A DNA stretch of 33,520 bases from positions 1-33,520 of the forward strand of contig CABROF010000016.1 in NCBI GenBank assembly GCA_902472555.1, given 5' to 3'. A program made the position numbers and the translations under genes. Shown here one piece after another: positions 16,763 through 25,405 of the stretch. Position 1 is the stretch's first letter, and every line of letters begins with the position of its first letter. The notes beneath the pieces were generated by a model, which did no database searches, was not told the origin of the DNA, and was given only the letters and a program-made list of their open reading frames with translations. This DNA comes from UMGS1851 sp900555605. GTDB lineage: Bacteria > Bacillota > Clostridia > UBA1212 > UBA1255.

Positions 16763-17620
16763 ATGACTATTGGCGAAAGAATAAAGCAACTGCGAAAAAC
16801 AAATGATGTTACACAGGAAAAATCAGCTGATTATCTTAACATATCATATCAAGCAATATCAAAATGGGAGAACAATACCGCTTGTCCCGACATATCTCTC
16901 GTTGTACCACTTGCAAACTTTTTCGGTGTAACCACAGATGTAATACTCGGTCGAGATGAAGAAGAACCAAAAAATGAAATTAAAGAATTCAAAAAAGAAG
17001 GGTCTCGCCTTGAAAATTTAGGTTTAGTGAAAGAGCAAATACCTCACTGGCGTTCAGCGGTGTTAAAGTATCCTAAAAATTTTGAATGTTTGATTATGTT
17101 AGCATATTCACTTTTTGGAACAAGTCATTCAGGTGTTTTTGATGATGATGAAACAAATAAATGTATTGCTGAGGCTATTGAAATATGTGAGAGGATTATG
17201 GAAGATTGTACAGAAAACTGTCACAGAAACTCGGCGACACAGATACTCACTATGATATACGGTGATGATCACAGACCCTTCTATGATGAAGAAAAAGCCG
17301 AAAAATATGCTTTAGAAGCATCAAATGTATATTGTTGCAGTGATGTTTTGCTTGTTTCTGCATATGGATACACATCAGAAAAAGCAATGAAACAAAAGCA
17401 CCGAAACACGATAGCATTCATCGATTTTCTTCATGGGAATATTGTGCATTCATTTTACCAAAATGTCGATGAATATATCTCGGCATTAAAAACCATGCTC
17501 GGAATATGGAACGCAATATTTTATGATGGAAATTTCCTTTTTTATCATTGCAGAATAGCAGAAATTTATAGATATTTAGCTAAAAAATATGCAGAGCTTA
17601 ACGATAAAAAAAGCTATTGA
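16763..17620 (+). CDS. XRE-family HTH regulator with TPR-like C-terminus, frameshifted near the end
   Basis: 285 residues as read. The N-terminal helix-turn-helix (about 5-60; IGERIKQLRKTNDVTQEKSA, then YLNISYQAISKWENNTACPD) is of the Cro/CI type. The rest is helical, with TPR-like content (LVKEQIPHWRSAVLKYPKNF). Proteins of this clostridial type normally continue for about 80 residues more. That continuation is present in the next frame (17604-17849), and the switch happens in a run of seven A at 17605-17611. With six A the frame runs on as KKAIESLYQAKKHALDYM. It is therefore either a recent frameshift, a slippage site, or a sequencing error. It probably regulates its own promoter and perhaps the divergent recombinase. 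Confidence 0.85.
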   Translation: MTIGERIKQLRKTNDVTQEKSADYLNISYQAISKWENNTACPDISLVVPLANFFGVTTDVILGRDEEEPKNEIKEFKKEGSRLENLGLVKEQIPHWRSAVLKYPKNFECLIMLAYSLFGTSHSGVFDDDETNKCIAEAIEICERIMEDCTENCHRNSATQILTMIYGDDHRPFYDEEKAEKYALEASNVYCCSDVLLVSAYGYTSEKAMKQKHRNTIAFIDFLHGNIVHSFYQNVDEYISALKTMLGIWNAIFYDGNFLFYHCRIAEIYRYLAKKYAELNDKKSY

Positions 17621-17849
17621 ATCATTATATCAAGCAAAAAAGCACGCTCTGGACTATATGAATATTCTTGATGGAGAACAGCATTATACAAGCATTTTTG
17701 TTTGCAAAGCAACTCATAAAAATTCGAGCACATCTAAAAATTTTAAAGGCTCTGAACTTGATTTAATAAGAGATACTTTAAACGATAAAGCATTTGATTT
17801 TATGCGAGATACAACTGAATTCAAAGAATTCAATCAGTCTATTAACTGA
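17604..17849 (+). pseudogene. Out-of-frame C-terminal remainder of the XRE regulator
   Basis: About 80 residues that continue the XRE protein after the A7 run: AIESLYQAKKHALDYMNILD near the start, and DLIRDTLNDKAFDFMRDTTE, the usual family ending, near the stop. It is one base out of frame with 16763-17620 and has no good ribosome site of its own. Removing one A from the run joins them into a single protein of about 361 residues. Confidence 0.8.
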
Positions 17850-18222
17850 AAATCAATAATATTACAGTGTGAAAAGTTACGCACTGTGATATCCTTCGGA
17901 CAGCAAAACAGGCAGATAGATGTGCCTGTTTTGCTGATATGCTGCTGTTGTTGTGAGAGTTCAAACCTTTCTGCAAAGGGAAAACGGTCTTTTTGATCTA
18001 CGCGCACCATTAAAAAATTGCTCACCTGAGTTCTTCCTCGAAATTTCTCAATTCCCCGTTTCTGTCAATAAAAAAAGCCGAGAGCGTCCCCACTTGCCTG
18101 TAAGCAATCGTGCGCCAGTTGTTTCATTGCATTTTATATAATCAAGGGTTTCTGATTTAATATTCATTTTTTCTCATTCTTTTCGTATTATTTCTATTTG
18201 TTGTGTAGCCATTATACAGACT
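17850..18222. other. 373-base gap without a recognisable gene
   Basis: It holds the 14-bp hairpin at 17901-17936 and a smaller hairpin, CAGTGTG/CGCACTG (about 17865-17886). Short open frames on both strands (for example minus 17834-18025) show no recognisable protein. It looks like the shared downstream region of the convergent XRE and ATPase genes. Confidence 0.5.
17901..17936. terminator. 14-bp perfect inverted repeat, likely bidirectional terminator
   Basis: CAGCAAAACAGGCA (17901-17914) is the exact reverse complement of TGCCTGTTTTGCTG (17923-17936), with an 8-base loop. It lies between the 3' ends of two convergent genes. There is no U-tract beyond the stem, so a terminator role is inferred from position and stability. 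Confidence 0.5.
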
Positions 18223-20022
18223 TCAGATTGTATTTAAATATTCCTCAACATTGAGATATTCTATGTAATTCTCCATCGTAGGTTCACCACGATAGATAAC
18301 ATACCTGCCGGTGATCTTTCCAAATTGATGCTCTGTATCGGCACATTTTTGTTTGTCTGCCAAGTGATGGTACTGAGCGGCGACAGCTTCGGTTGAATGC
18401 TTGATCTCATAGATTTTGCAAGTAAGTGTTGACGGATCGCAGACAACCATATCAAACTCGCCGATGGCAAACTGAAGTTTAAAGACCCGCATTTTCGGAT
18501 TTGCCAATTTCGTTTCCAAAAGGACGATCTCTTCCATCATTCTGCCTTTGATTTCGCTGCGGATACGATCAAGAATGGCATTCCTTTCGGCGATATCAAG
18601 TGTGTTGAATACACTGTCAGAAATAAGGCTTTGTACCAACGCTTCCGCCTGAACATAGCGCATGCCGGGTTGGGTAATAACGGAAAGAGTGTCTTTCTGA
18701 TTTACGTTGGGAATATGCATGATATCAATATCCATAACAAGATCAAGCAACTTCAAATACTCTTGGATCTCCGCCACATGCGCATCGTTAACTGCAACCA
18801 GCTGCTCTTCCTTGTTGAGAATCTCTAAAGCCGCTTTGAACTTTCCGGTAACGGTTTCAAGATCAATACGGTCAAGAATATCATTTGGTTTACTGCGTTC
18901 ACGGCGGAGATTCGCAGCTGAAACAGACAAATCATTTGATTTGAAGGTACGTGTCAGCGTTTCCACCGTGAAACGGTGGTTCATATCCTCGACCACGCGG
19001 TTGATTGCGCTTGTCAATTCTTTTTTATCATACAGTTCCCGCAGATTTCGGAAATGCCCGCCATCCTGATAGCACTGTAATGAGTGCTGAATGTTCCTCG
19101 CTATGGCGCTGTCAATATACTCGCTTGCTTTTTCTGTGCTGGCAAATACGGAATCCTCATTGTAATTTACGCCGCTGAGACTCATCGTTCCGCCGTAACG
19201 GATATATTCGTCGATACCACTCTTGCCGAGAACACTCTCAAACTCACGATAAGGGATGAAAGTGGTGTGGATTATGATGCATCGATCAAAAAGCTGCTCA
19301 TCTTCGGAAAAGAGAAAGCTGAGGGAGTCTGTACCGGAAAGAATGATTTTCATACCGGAGGCAGCAAAAATATCAGAGAGCAACGCGGCTCCTTCAATGA
19401 AGTCCTGCATCAGCGTGACCTCATCAATGAAAACGTAGTGATACCCCAAAGATTCCAACCGGTTGAGGTCTGCATTGACATCTGCCAGCGTATCGGAAGA
19501 CTTGATCTGCATAAAGACCGAATGCTGCAGATCGTCTTCGCTCATATCAGCAACGATCTGACGGATCAGCGTTGTCTTACCGGTCCTGCGCAGCCCGTAG
19601 AGAATCATTACCTTTTCGGTTGTGTTGTCGGAAACATATTCTTTGAGCTTGTCAAAGCAAGCTCTTCTTTTGAAACTCTTAACCGGAGCTGCATATTTTT
19701 TCAACGCCTCGCCGATGCGGACATAGGTGCGGAAAGAATCCGCTTCTGTTTTTTTGTTAATGCCCTTTGGTGATTCCTTCGGCAAAGATGCTTTCAGACT
19801 TTTCAACTCTTTCTCAAGCGTTTTTCTGTATGCAATTTGCGTTTTCAGTTCAGCAGCTTTTTCCGAATCCACATAATTCTCTTTGCGCTTGCCACCAATA
19901 GTAACGCGGTGATAGAAATATTCCCCGCCGTTAATTCTCTTTGTCGTGATACTGCCTAGGGGTAAAGCAGAAATCTCTCGTTCAAGTTCAATTATGCGAT
20001 TTTGCGTTTTGCTTTTATCCAT
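18223..20022 (-). CDS. AAA ATPase of the DUF4143-like group with C-terminal nuclease-like domain
   Basis: 599 residues from the ATG at 20022 (MDKSKTQNRIIELEREISAL), with GAGAGG 7 bases upstream; the longer start at 20103 overlaps the promoter. The N-terminus (about 1-75, LEREISALPLGSITTKRING, YFYHRVTIGGK) resembles a short DUF6788-like module. The P-loop is GLRRTGKTT (143-151) and Walker B YVFIDEVTLM (about 196-205). The C-terminus has GEFDMVVCDP and KIYEIKHSTE, the Asp and E-x-K pattern of PD-(D/E)XK-like domains that end this ATPase group. These proteins are common on genomic islands; their role is unknown, with conflict or mobile-element functions suggested. It is convergent with the XRE gene. 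Confidence 0.85.
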   Translation of the reverse strand: MDKSKTQNRIIELEREISALPLGSITTKRINGGEYFYHRVTIGGKRKENYVDSEKAAELKTQIAYRKTLEKELKSLKASLPKESPKGINKKTEADSFRTYVRIGEALKKYAAPVKSFKRRACFDKLKEYVSDNTTEKVMILYGLRRTGKTTLIRQIVADMSEDDLQHSVFMQIKSSDTLADVNADLNRLESLGYHYVFIDEVTLMQDFIEGAALLSDIFAASGMKIILSGTDSLSFLFSEDEQLFDRCIIIHTTFIPYREFESVLGKSGIDEYIRYGGTMSLSGVNYNEDSVFASTEKASEYIDSAIARNIQHSLQCYQDGGHFRNLRELYDKKELTSAINRVVEDMNHRFTVETLTRTFKSNDLSVSAANLRRERSKPNDILDRIDLETVTGKFKAALEILNKEEQLVAVNDAHVAEIQEYLKLLDLVMDIDIMHIPNVNQKDTLSVITQPGMRYVQAEALVQSLISDSVFNTLDIAERNAILDRIRSEIKGRMMEEIVLLETKLANPKMRVFKLQFAIGEFDMVVCDPSTLTCKIYEIKHSTEAVAAQYHHLADKQKCADTEHQFGKITGRYVIYRGEPTMENYIEYLNVEEYLNTI

Positions 20023-20052
20023 AACAATACCTCTCTTGTTTTCTTGCACCTT

Positions 20053-20090
20053 ATTATACCCGTAATCGTGCAGATTATCAAGGGTATAAT
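20053..20090 (-). promoter_or_regulatory. Promoter of the ATPase gene with 9-bp inverted repeat
   Basis: On the minus strand TTGATA (20076-20081) and TATAAT (20053-20058) are 17 bases apart. ATTATACCC (20053-20061) and GGGTATAAT (20082-20090) are exact inverted repeats, one covering the -10 box and the other lying just upstream of the -35 box. The arrangement suggests an operator. Confidence 0.65.
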
Positions 20091-20137
20091 GGGTATAGTC
20101 CAAAAAATAATTTTGATCACAATGCAGGTTTGGAGCA

Positions 20138-20740
20138 ATGGTAATTATCGATGATCAAGAAATGATTTTTGCAACAGGTATCATTTTTCGTTTTTCACAG
20201 TCCACCAGATGGTACGCAATAAACAAAGAAAGAGGACTTACGGAAAAAATATGGGAACTTGACCAGAATGTTATCCGGGAGGAGGCAGCATATGACGGGT
20301 TCTATGCTGTTTGCACCAATCTGGATGACGAAGCATCCAGAATTGCAAAGATCAACCAGAACCGCTGGGAGATAGAAGAATGCTTCCGGATCATGAAAAC
20401 AGACTTCCGTTCAAGACCAGCCTATGTTCGTACTGAAACAAGGATCAAAGCGCATTTTATGACTTGTTTTTTGTCCTTGATCCTGTTCCGGTATCTGGAA
20501 AAGAAGCTGGAGTACCAATATACAAGTGAAGACATTCTGAATACCCTGCGCGGCATGAATTTTCTCGCCGTTTCAGAGGAAGGATATATCCCCGCGTATA
20601 CCAGGACGGAATGAACCGATGCGCTTCATGAAGCCTTCGGCTTTCATACGGATTATCAGATTGTCAGCCAAAAACAAATGAAAAAAATTTTTCGAGAAAC
20701 AAAAAGTAGAAAAAGGTACGCAAAAATTTACACGGTTTGA
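20138..20740 (+). pseudogene. IS1634-type transposase remnant
   Basis: Only the C-terminal third of a DDE transposase remains. DGFYAVCTNLDDEASRIAKI, NRWEIEECFRIMKTDFRSRP and RIKAHFMTCFLSL are the end of the catalytic domain of IS1634/IS4-like enzymes, with the family's final glutamate in the WEIEECFR motif. A TGA at 20612-20614 interrupts the frame after RTE. The same frame then continues with TDALHEAFGFHTDYQIVSQK and ends at 20738-20740, which is also family-like. N-terminal loss and an internal stop make this a dead copy. No terminal repeats could be paired. Confidence 0.85.
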
Positions 20741-20785
20741 CTGCCATAAAACTCCTTTATACAAGGCTTTTATGGCAGTTTCTCT
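20740..20785 (+). terminator. Hairpin after the transposase remnant
   Basis: ACTGCCATAAAA (20740-20751) pairs perfectly over 12 bp with TTTTATGGCAGT (20768-20779) and is followed by TTCTCTCTT. It may be the element's terminator or the inner part of an insertion-sequence end. Confidence 0.55.
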
Positions 20786-20928
20786 CTTCCTGACTGTCAA
20801 AGACGGGTTATTTACTTAGCACAATAAGTCAATCGTATTTTTTGTTGTTAAAAAATATTAAGGAGCAAAATGTAATTTTTTATGTTCAGTAATTTCCGAA
20901 TATAGATTTCAGAAAAAATATAAAACCC

Positions 20929-22812
20929 TTATTTTATAGGATTTTTATAATATTGTGCCTGCGCATACCACAACTTGTGATATTGACCGTTCTCATCTGC
21001 AACCAGTTCCTCATGGCTGCCTTGCTGCACGATCTGACCATTATCAAATACAGCAATATTATCACAGAAACGGCAGGAAGAAAGCCGGTGGCTGATGTAA
21101 ATGGCTGTTTTATCATCCACAATCTTGTTAAAGTTATTGTAAACTTCAGCTTCTGCGATTGGATCCAAAGCAGCGGTAGGTTCGTCCAGGACAATAAACG
21201 GCGCATCCTTATACAGCGCTCTGGCAAGGGCAATCTTCTGCGCTTCTCCGCCGGAGATTTCGATACCTTGCTTGCAAAAATCCTTATATAAATATGTGTT
21301 TAACCCATTCGGCATTTCTTGTAACCGCGCTTTAAAACCGGAATCTATCAAACACCGTTCTGCTAATGCATAATCGTAATTGATTGCTGCCGCCACATTT
21401 TCACCGAGAGAATAAGAAAACAATTTAAAATCTTGAAACACTACCGAAAAAACAGACATATATTCATCGTAATTATATTTTTTAATATCAATTCCATTGA
21501 GCAATATTTCCCCTTCTGTGGGATCATATAGACGACACAACAACTTGATAAAGGTAGTTTTTCCGCTTCCGTTCATCCCCACAACGGCGAGCCGTTCTCC
21601 AACACGGAATTTCATCGAAACATTTCGCAGCGCATACGTTTCACTTCCGGGATATCGGAAAGAAACATTACAAAACTCGATTCCATAATCCCGATCCACC
21701 CGCTTTTCTACCGTCAAGCTGCCTTGGTACATCCGATTGGAAATATCCAGGAATGCAAAGATTAGTTTAAGAAATGAAGCATTGTTTCGCATTCCACCCA
21801 TTATTCCGATCGAAGAACCAATGCTTCCCGCAACCCGCGTAATAGCAGATACATATTGCGTAACAGCGCCGATTCCAAAAGCTCCGCCTAACGCTTTCAA
21901 GCATACAAAGGTGTAGACTACCCCTGTAAATAAAACAGACACAGCCGATGATGCAGCGTTGTATAGACCGATTGGCCCTTTTGCTAATTCTGCAAATATT
22001 CCTTTTGAATTAAATGCCCCGGTTTTATCTTTGCTATATTTATCACAAATCAAATCCTGCCGGTAAATTCGCACATCTCCTGCCAGATCGTTTTTAAAAC
22101 CCAAAAAACCGAAATATCCAAACAGACGATTGGCAAAGTTATGAGAATCCGAATTAACCGCATAATAGCTTCCCGCTTTATTGGAAAGTACAGGCGCAAA
22201 ATAGGTGATTGCCAACATAACCGCAATAATCATCAGGATAAACAATGGATTGTTTAGAACGGTATATCCGCCGGAGGATTCCGGCACACGGCTTGTAAAC
22301 AGTGAGACCGTCAAAGCAATACCACCCAGCAATGTGAGCGCCGCTGATAGAATCCCTTCGATATGCCCGTATACCTGGTTTAATCCCCAACCGCCGCCGT
22401 TGCGGTTTTGCTCAATGGTATTATACAGCTCATGTGTTTTAGGATCATCCGCATCCGGGTAGTCCATGCTCATCATTTTTTCGGAAAATATCTGCTGTAC
22501 CTTGTAATAAAGCCCAGCACACTCAACATCACGCCATCTGTGCAAAAAAGCAGCGATAAGAGAAATCAGTGCCGCCGAAAGCAGGATAATCAGAACAAGT
22601 TTCGTTAGTACAGATGGATTTCGGGCTTCGGTCAATTCCGTAATCAGCAGGGCAGAAAGATAAATTCCAATATAAGGGGTTAGCGCGTCCCAAACGACAC
22701 AAACCAATCGGGATATGATCATGTGGGGGCAGCGCTTATAAATCAGAGCAAAAGCTCGCCTGTTCAGTTTCCATGCTTCACACCAGGTCAGCAGTTTCTT
22801 GTTCTTTTTCAT
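20929..22812 (-). CDS. ABC exporter half-transporter, second of the LytTR-controlled pair
   Basis: 627 residues from the ATG at 22812, which has GAGGGGG six bases upstream; the ATG six bases earlier is too close to that site. The membrane domain covers roughly 20-340 and the ATPase domain 385-620. Walker A is GMNGSGKTT, the signature ISGGEAQ and Walker B VLDEPTAALDPIAEAE, with the catalytic glutamate present. It overlaps the preceding half-transporter gene by 35 bases, so translation is coupled and a heterodimer is likely. The ISGGE...LDPIAEAE style matches the ABC subfamily often found beside two-component systems in clostridia and used for peptide or antimicrobial export; the substrate is unknown. 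Confidence 0.93.
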   Translation of the reverse strand: MKKNKKLLTWCEAWKLNRRAFALIYKRCPHMIISRLVCVVWDALTPYIGIYLSALLITELTEARNPSVLTKLVLIILLSAALISLIAAFLHRWRDVECAGLYYKVQQIFSEKMMSMDYPDADDPKTHELYNTIEQNRNGGGWGLNQVYGHIEGILSAALTLLGGIALTVSLFTSRVPESSGGYTVLNNPLFILMIIAVMLAITYFAPVLSNKAGSYYAVNSDSHNFANRLFGYFGFLGFKNDLAGDVRIYRQDLICDKYSKDKTGAFNSKGIFAELAKGPIGLYNAASSAVSVLFTGVVYTFVCLKALGGAFGIGAVTQYVSAITRVAGSIGSSIGIMGGMRNNASFLKLIFAFLDISNRMYQGSLTVEKRVDRDYGIEFCNVSFRYPGSETYALRNVSMKFRVGERLAVVGMNGSGKTTFIKLLCRLYDPTEGEILLNGIDIKKYNYDEYMSVFSVVFQDFKLFSYSLGENVAAAINYDYALAERCLIDSGFKARLQEMPNGLNTYLYKDFCKQGIEISGGEAQKIALARALYKDAPFIVLDEPTAALDPIAEAEVYNNFNKIVDDKTAIYISHRLSSCRFCDNIAVFDNGQIVQQGSHEELVADENGQYHKLWYAQAQYYKNPIK

Positions 22813-24646
22813 AAACATCCCCCTCTCGGTAATATTTACTCTGAATATCAAACAACCGCGCGTATTCCCCGGAAAGCTTCAGCAATTCCTCGTGAGTGCC
22901 TTCTTCCGCAACTCTGTGATCGTTGATTAAGAGAATCCGGTCACAAAAGCGGGTAGAAGCAAGACGGTGGGAAATGTAAACAGAAGTGCAGCCTTTGGTC
23001 ATTTCGTTGTACTTGTTGTACATATCTGCTTCCGCAATCGGGTCAAGAGCGGCGGTCGGCTCGTCCAGAATGATAAACGGTGCTTTTTTGTAAAGAGCGC
23101 GGGCAAGCATCAGCTTTTGCGTTTCTCCGCCGGACAGTTCCGCTCCGTCCTCATAGATCGTTCGATTTAAATAGGTTTGATAGCCGCCTTTCAAGGAATC
23201 GATCTTAGCGGTCAGCCCCGCTTTTTCCACACAATCCCGAATACGCTCCATATCATGATTTTCCTCTGCTTGTGCCACATTGGTGGCTACCGTTCCCGCA
23301 AGCAGCGAAAAATCCTGAAAAACTGCCGAAAACATCGCATAATAGTCCTGCCGGTTATAATCTCGGATATCCTTTCCGTCAAGCAAAACCCTTCCGCGTG
23401 TCGGGTCAAAAAAACCGCAGATAAGTTTGACGAGCGTGGTCTTACCTGCGCCGTTCAGTCCGACAACCGCGACCTTTTCCCCGGGATGAATGGTAATGTT
23501 AATATTCTCCAGCGTGTAGTCTTCTGCTCCCGGATATTTAAAAGACACATTTTCAAGCGTTAGTTCGTGTTGGACATCGGCAGAAACGGATAGTTTTTCC
23601 CCGTCTTCAAAACGAAAAGGCTCCGGATATTCCAGAAATTCTTTTACTGTAGAAATATCAAGGCTTTGACGATGCAGGGTCGTCATGCTCCCTAAAATTC
23701 CGCTTACCCATGCTGTAAAGCCATTGACCGCAGAAAAATAGAGAAGAAATGCAGAAACGCTTAGTCCGTTAGTCAATACCAGATAAATCAAAACACAATA
23801 GGCAAGTCCATTTCGCAGAAACGCCAGCACGAGGTCCAATATGCTTCCCCATATGTAGATGTTATGCGCACGGCGGTGAAAGGCAGTATAAGCAGCCATC
23901 GCTTTGCCGCTAATCTCCTGCATCAACGGCTTCATACCGAAAATTCGGATATCTTTTGCCGCGGTATCATTTTTGGCTTGCCAAATTTGATACCAAAGCT
24001 TTGCGGATATCTCGCCTTCTTCTTCCCGATGCCGATATCCGTAGCCGGTCAGTTTTTTGTTTACAAAATATCCGATTAAAGCTGTAAATAATATGACAAG
24101 CATTAACCATATATCCAGCGACACCAGCAAAAAAAGATAAATAACAAAACCGATACTGTTTTGCATCAGTGACGTGAGCGTTTCCCAAATAGCTTCGGTA
24201 GCTTCCCGGTTGTTGCTTGTTGCTTGTTGTGATTTGGAACTCAACTTGATAAACTTTTCATCTGTTAGGTTGGGGTACGATGTGGTACAAGCTTTTTTAT
24301 TCACAGCGGCAATCACGGCTAAACGGACGGTGATCCTTCCGTATAAAGTATTGGAATTTACATAAGAAGTGGCCGCGGAACAAAACATAATCAGTAGGAC
24401 AAATATCAAAACAGTCGTTATCAATTCCATAATCGAAGCCCGCCGTTCCACAACCGACAGAATAGACGGCGATACATAGAGATTGACCAAATTACTTGCT
24501 ACTGCAAGAAAAACCTGTAACAAGCATAAAAATAAGACTTTTTTCTCTTTTTCACGCCACGCAAGCGCAATCATATAAGCAGAGCACTGCCACATATTAT
24601 ATTTGGGCTTTGCAGTTTTTTCTTTCTCTTTTTCCAAAATCCTCAC
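22778..24646 (-). CDS. ABC exporter half-transporter, first of the LytTR-controlled pair
   Basis: 622 residues. Membrane domain (about 35-330) and ATPase domain (about 370-605): Walker A GLNGAGKTT, signature LSGGETQ, Walker B ILDEPTAALDPIAEAD, all intact. Its closest relative in the window is the gene it overlaps by 35 bases at its 3' end, from which it shares the LDPIAEA ending of Walker B. The start is uncertain between GTG 24646, which directly abuts AAGGGG, and TTG 24637, which has that site 8 bases upstream; the TTG is better spaced. The LytTR-type repeats at 24701-24730 lie directly upstream, so the pair can be switched separately from the kinase and regulator genes. Confidence 0.92.
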   Translation of the reverse strand: MRILEKEKEKTAKPKYNMWQCSAYMIALAWREKEKKVLFLCLLQVFLAVASNLVNLYVSPSILSVVERRASIMELITTVLIFVLLIMFCSAATSYVNSNTLYGRITVRLAVIAAVNKKACTTSYPNLTDEKFIKLSSKSQQATSNNREATEAIWETLTSLMQNSIGFVIYLFLLVSLDIWLMLVILFTALIGYFVNKKLTGYGYRHREEEGEISAKLWYQIWQAKNDTAAKDIRIFGMKPLMQEISGKAMAAYTAFHRRAHNIYIWGSILDLVLAFLRNGLAYCVLIYLVLTNGLSVSAFLLYFSAVNGFTAWVSGILGSMTTLHRQSLDISTVKEFLEYPEPFRFEDGEKLSVSADVQHELTLENVSFKYPGAEDYTLENINITIHPGEKVAVVGLNGAGKTTLVKLICGFFDPTRGRVLLDGKDIRDYNRQDYYAMFSAVFQDFSLLAGTVATNVAQAEENHDMERIRDCVEKAGLTAKIDSLKGGYQTYLNRTIYEDGAELSGGETQKLMLARALYKKAPFIILDEPTAALDPIAEADMYNKYNEMTKGCTSVYISHRLASTRFCDRILLINDHRVAEEGTHEELLKLSGEYARLFDIQSKYYREGDVYEKEQETADLV

Positions 24647-24700
24647 CCCTTTCTGCCTCTTAGTTTATCATGACAGGCTGCCGGATTTTATGTTTGGGTG

Positions 24701-24730
24701 ATGAACTGTTATTTACGGGTGATGAACTGT
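24701..24730 (-). promoter_or_regulatory. Pair of LytTR-type direct repeats upstream of the ABC genes
   Basis: On the minus strand ACAGTTCAT occurs twice (24722-24730 and 24701-24709), 21 bases apart start to start, each followed by CACCC. This fits the known LytTR binding pattern of two 9-bp direct repeats ([TA][AC][CA]GTTN[AG][TG]) spaced by about 12 bases. A TAAAAT (-10 like) follows 10 bases after the second repeat. It lies between the kinase stop (24732) and the first ABC gene, so the regulator encoded at 25406-26104 is the obvious binder. Confidence 0.75.
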
Positions 24731-24731
24731 A

Positions 24732-25394
24732 TTATTTTTGCGGAATCAATATTTCTGTGGTAAATGCGCCGTCCTCACTGTTTCGGTTGATATATCCGTC
24801 CAAACGCTCAATGATCGTATCCATTCGGATTAAACCAAAGCCGTGACCTTCACCTTTTGTGGTTTGAAATCTTCCGTTTTGCTTCTTTTGCTTTTTTGTG
24901 GCAGTAAAGTTGGTAAAGGAAATATAAAGCTGTGTGTTTTTCATATCCATATAAATACGGATCAGCCGCTTTTCTTCGGGCAGCACCAAACTGGCTTCAA
25001 TGGCGTTATCGAAAAGATTGCCTATAATTACACACAAATCAAGCTCTGAGGTTTTTAAAGCAAGCGGAATGAAAACATCTGCTTTCACGGAGACATGCCT
25101 TGATTTGGCAAGAGAGATTTTGCTGTTGAGAATAGCGTCTGCCATCGGATTTCCTGTTTTAATGACAGTATCTACCGTGGATAAATCTGTTTCCAATTCA
25201 CCCAGATACTTTTTAATTGCATTCATATCTCCGCTTGCAGCATAAGCTTTCATCACCTGGATGTGATTTCGATAATCATGACGCCAGCCGCGAATCTGCT
25301 TATACATATTCTCAACTTCTGCATAATGGGTTTCAATCAGTTCCCGTTGATAAGCAGCCAGGTGCTTGTCAATTTGTTTTGAAAAAAGTTTCAT
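24732..25394 (-). CDS. GHKL-type sensor histidine kinase without membrane domain (AgrC/VirS-like core)
   Basis: 220 residues. Only the kinase core is present: the phospho-acceptor motif GWRHDYRNHIQ (H39), the N-box GNLFDNAIEAS (N126/N130), and the ATP-lid glycines in GEGHGFGLIRMD. AgrC/VirS relatives carry five to seven membrane helices before this core; here there are only about 30 helical residues, so sensing must be cytosolic or through a partner such as the adjacent ABC exporter. The ATG at 25394 has GGAGG six bases upstream and is 11 bases after the regulator stop, so they form one operon. It should phosphorylate the LytTR regulator. Confidence 0.9.
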   Translation of the reverse strand: MKLFSKQIDKHLAAYQRELIETHYAEVENMYKQIRGWRHDYRNHIQVMKAYAASGDMNAIKKYLGELETDLSTVDTVIKTGNPMADAILNSKISLAKSRHVSVKADVFIPLALKTSELDLCVIIGNLFDNAIEASLVLPEEKRLIRIYMDMKNTQLYISFTNFTATKKQKKQNGRFQTTKGEGHGFGLIRMDTIIERLDGYINRNSEDGAFTTEILIPQK

Positions 25395-25405
25395 ATGCGC
25401 CTCCG

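Noticed and set aside
17834..18025. 63-residue minus-strand frame in the XRE-ATPase gap
   Set aside because: Runs through the terminator hairpin, has no ribosome site and shows no recognisable features.
19084..19773. 229-residue plus-strand frame inside the AAA ATPase gene
   Set aside because: Antisense shadow; ATPase motifs on the minus strand are unambiguous.
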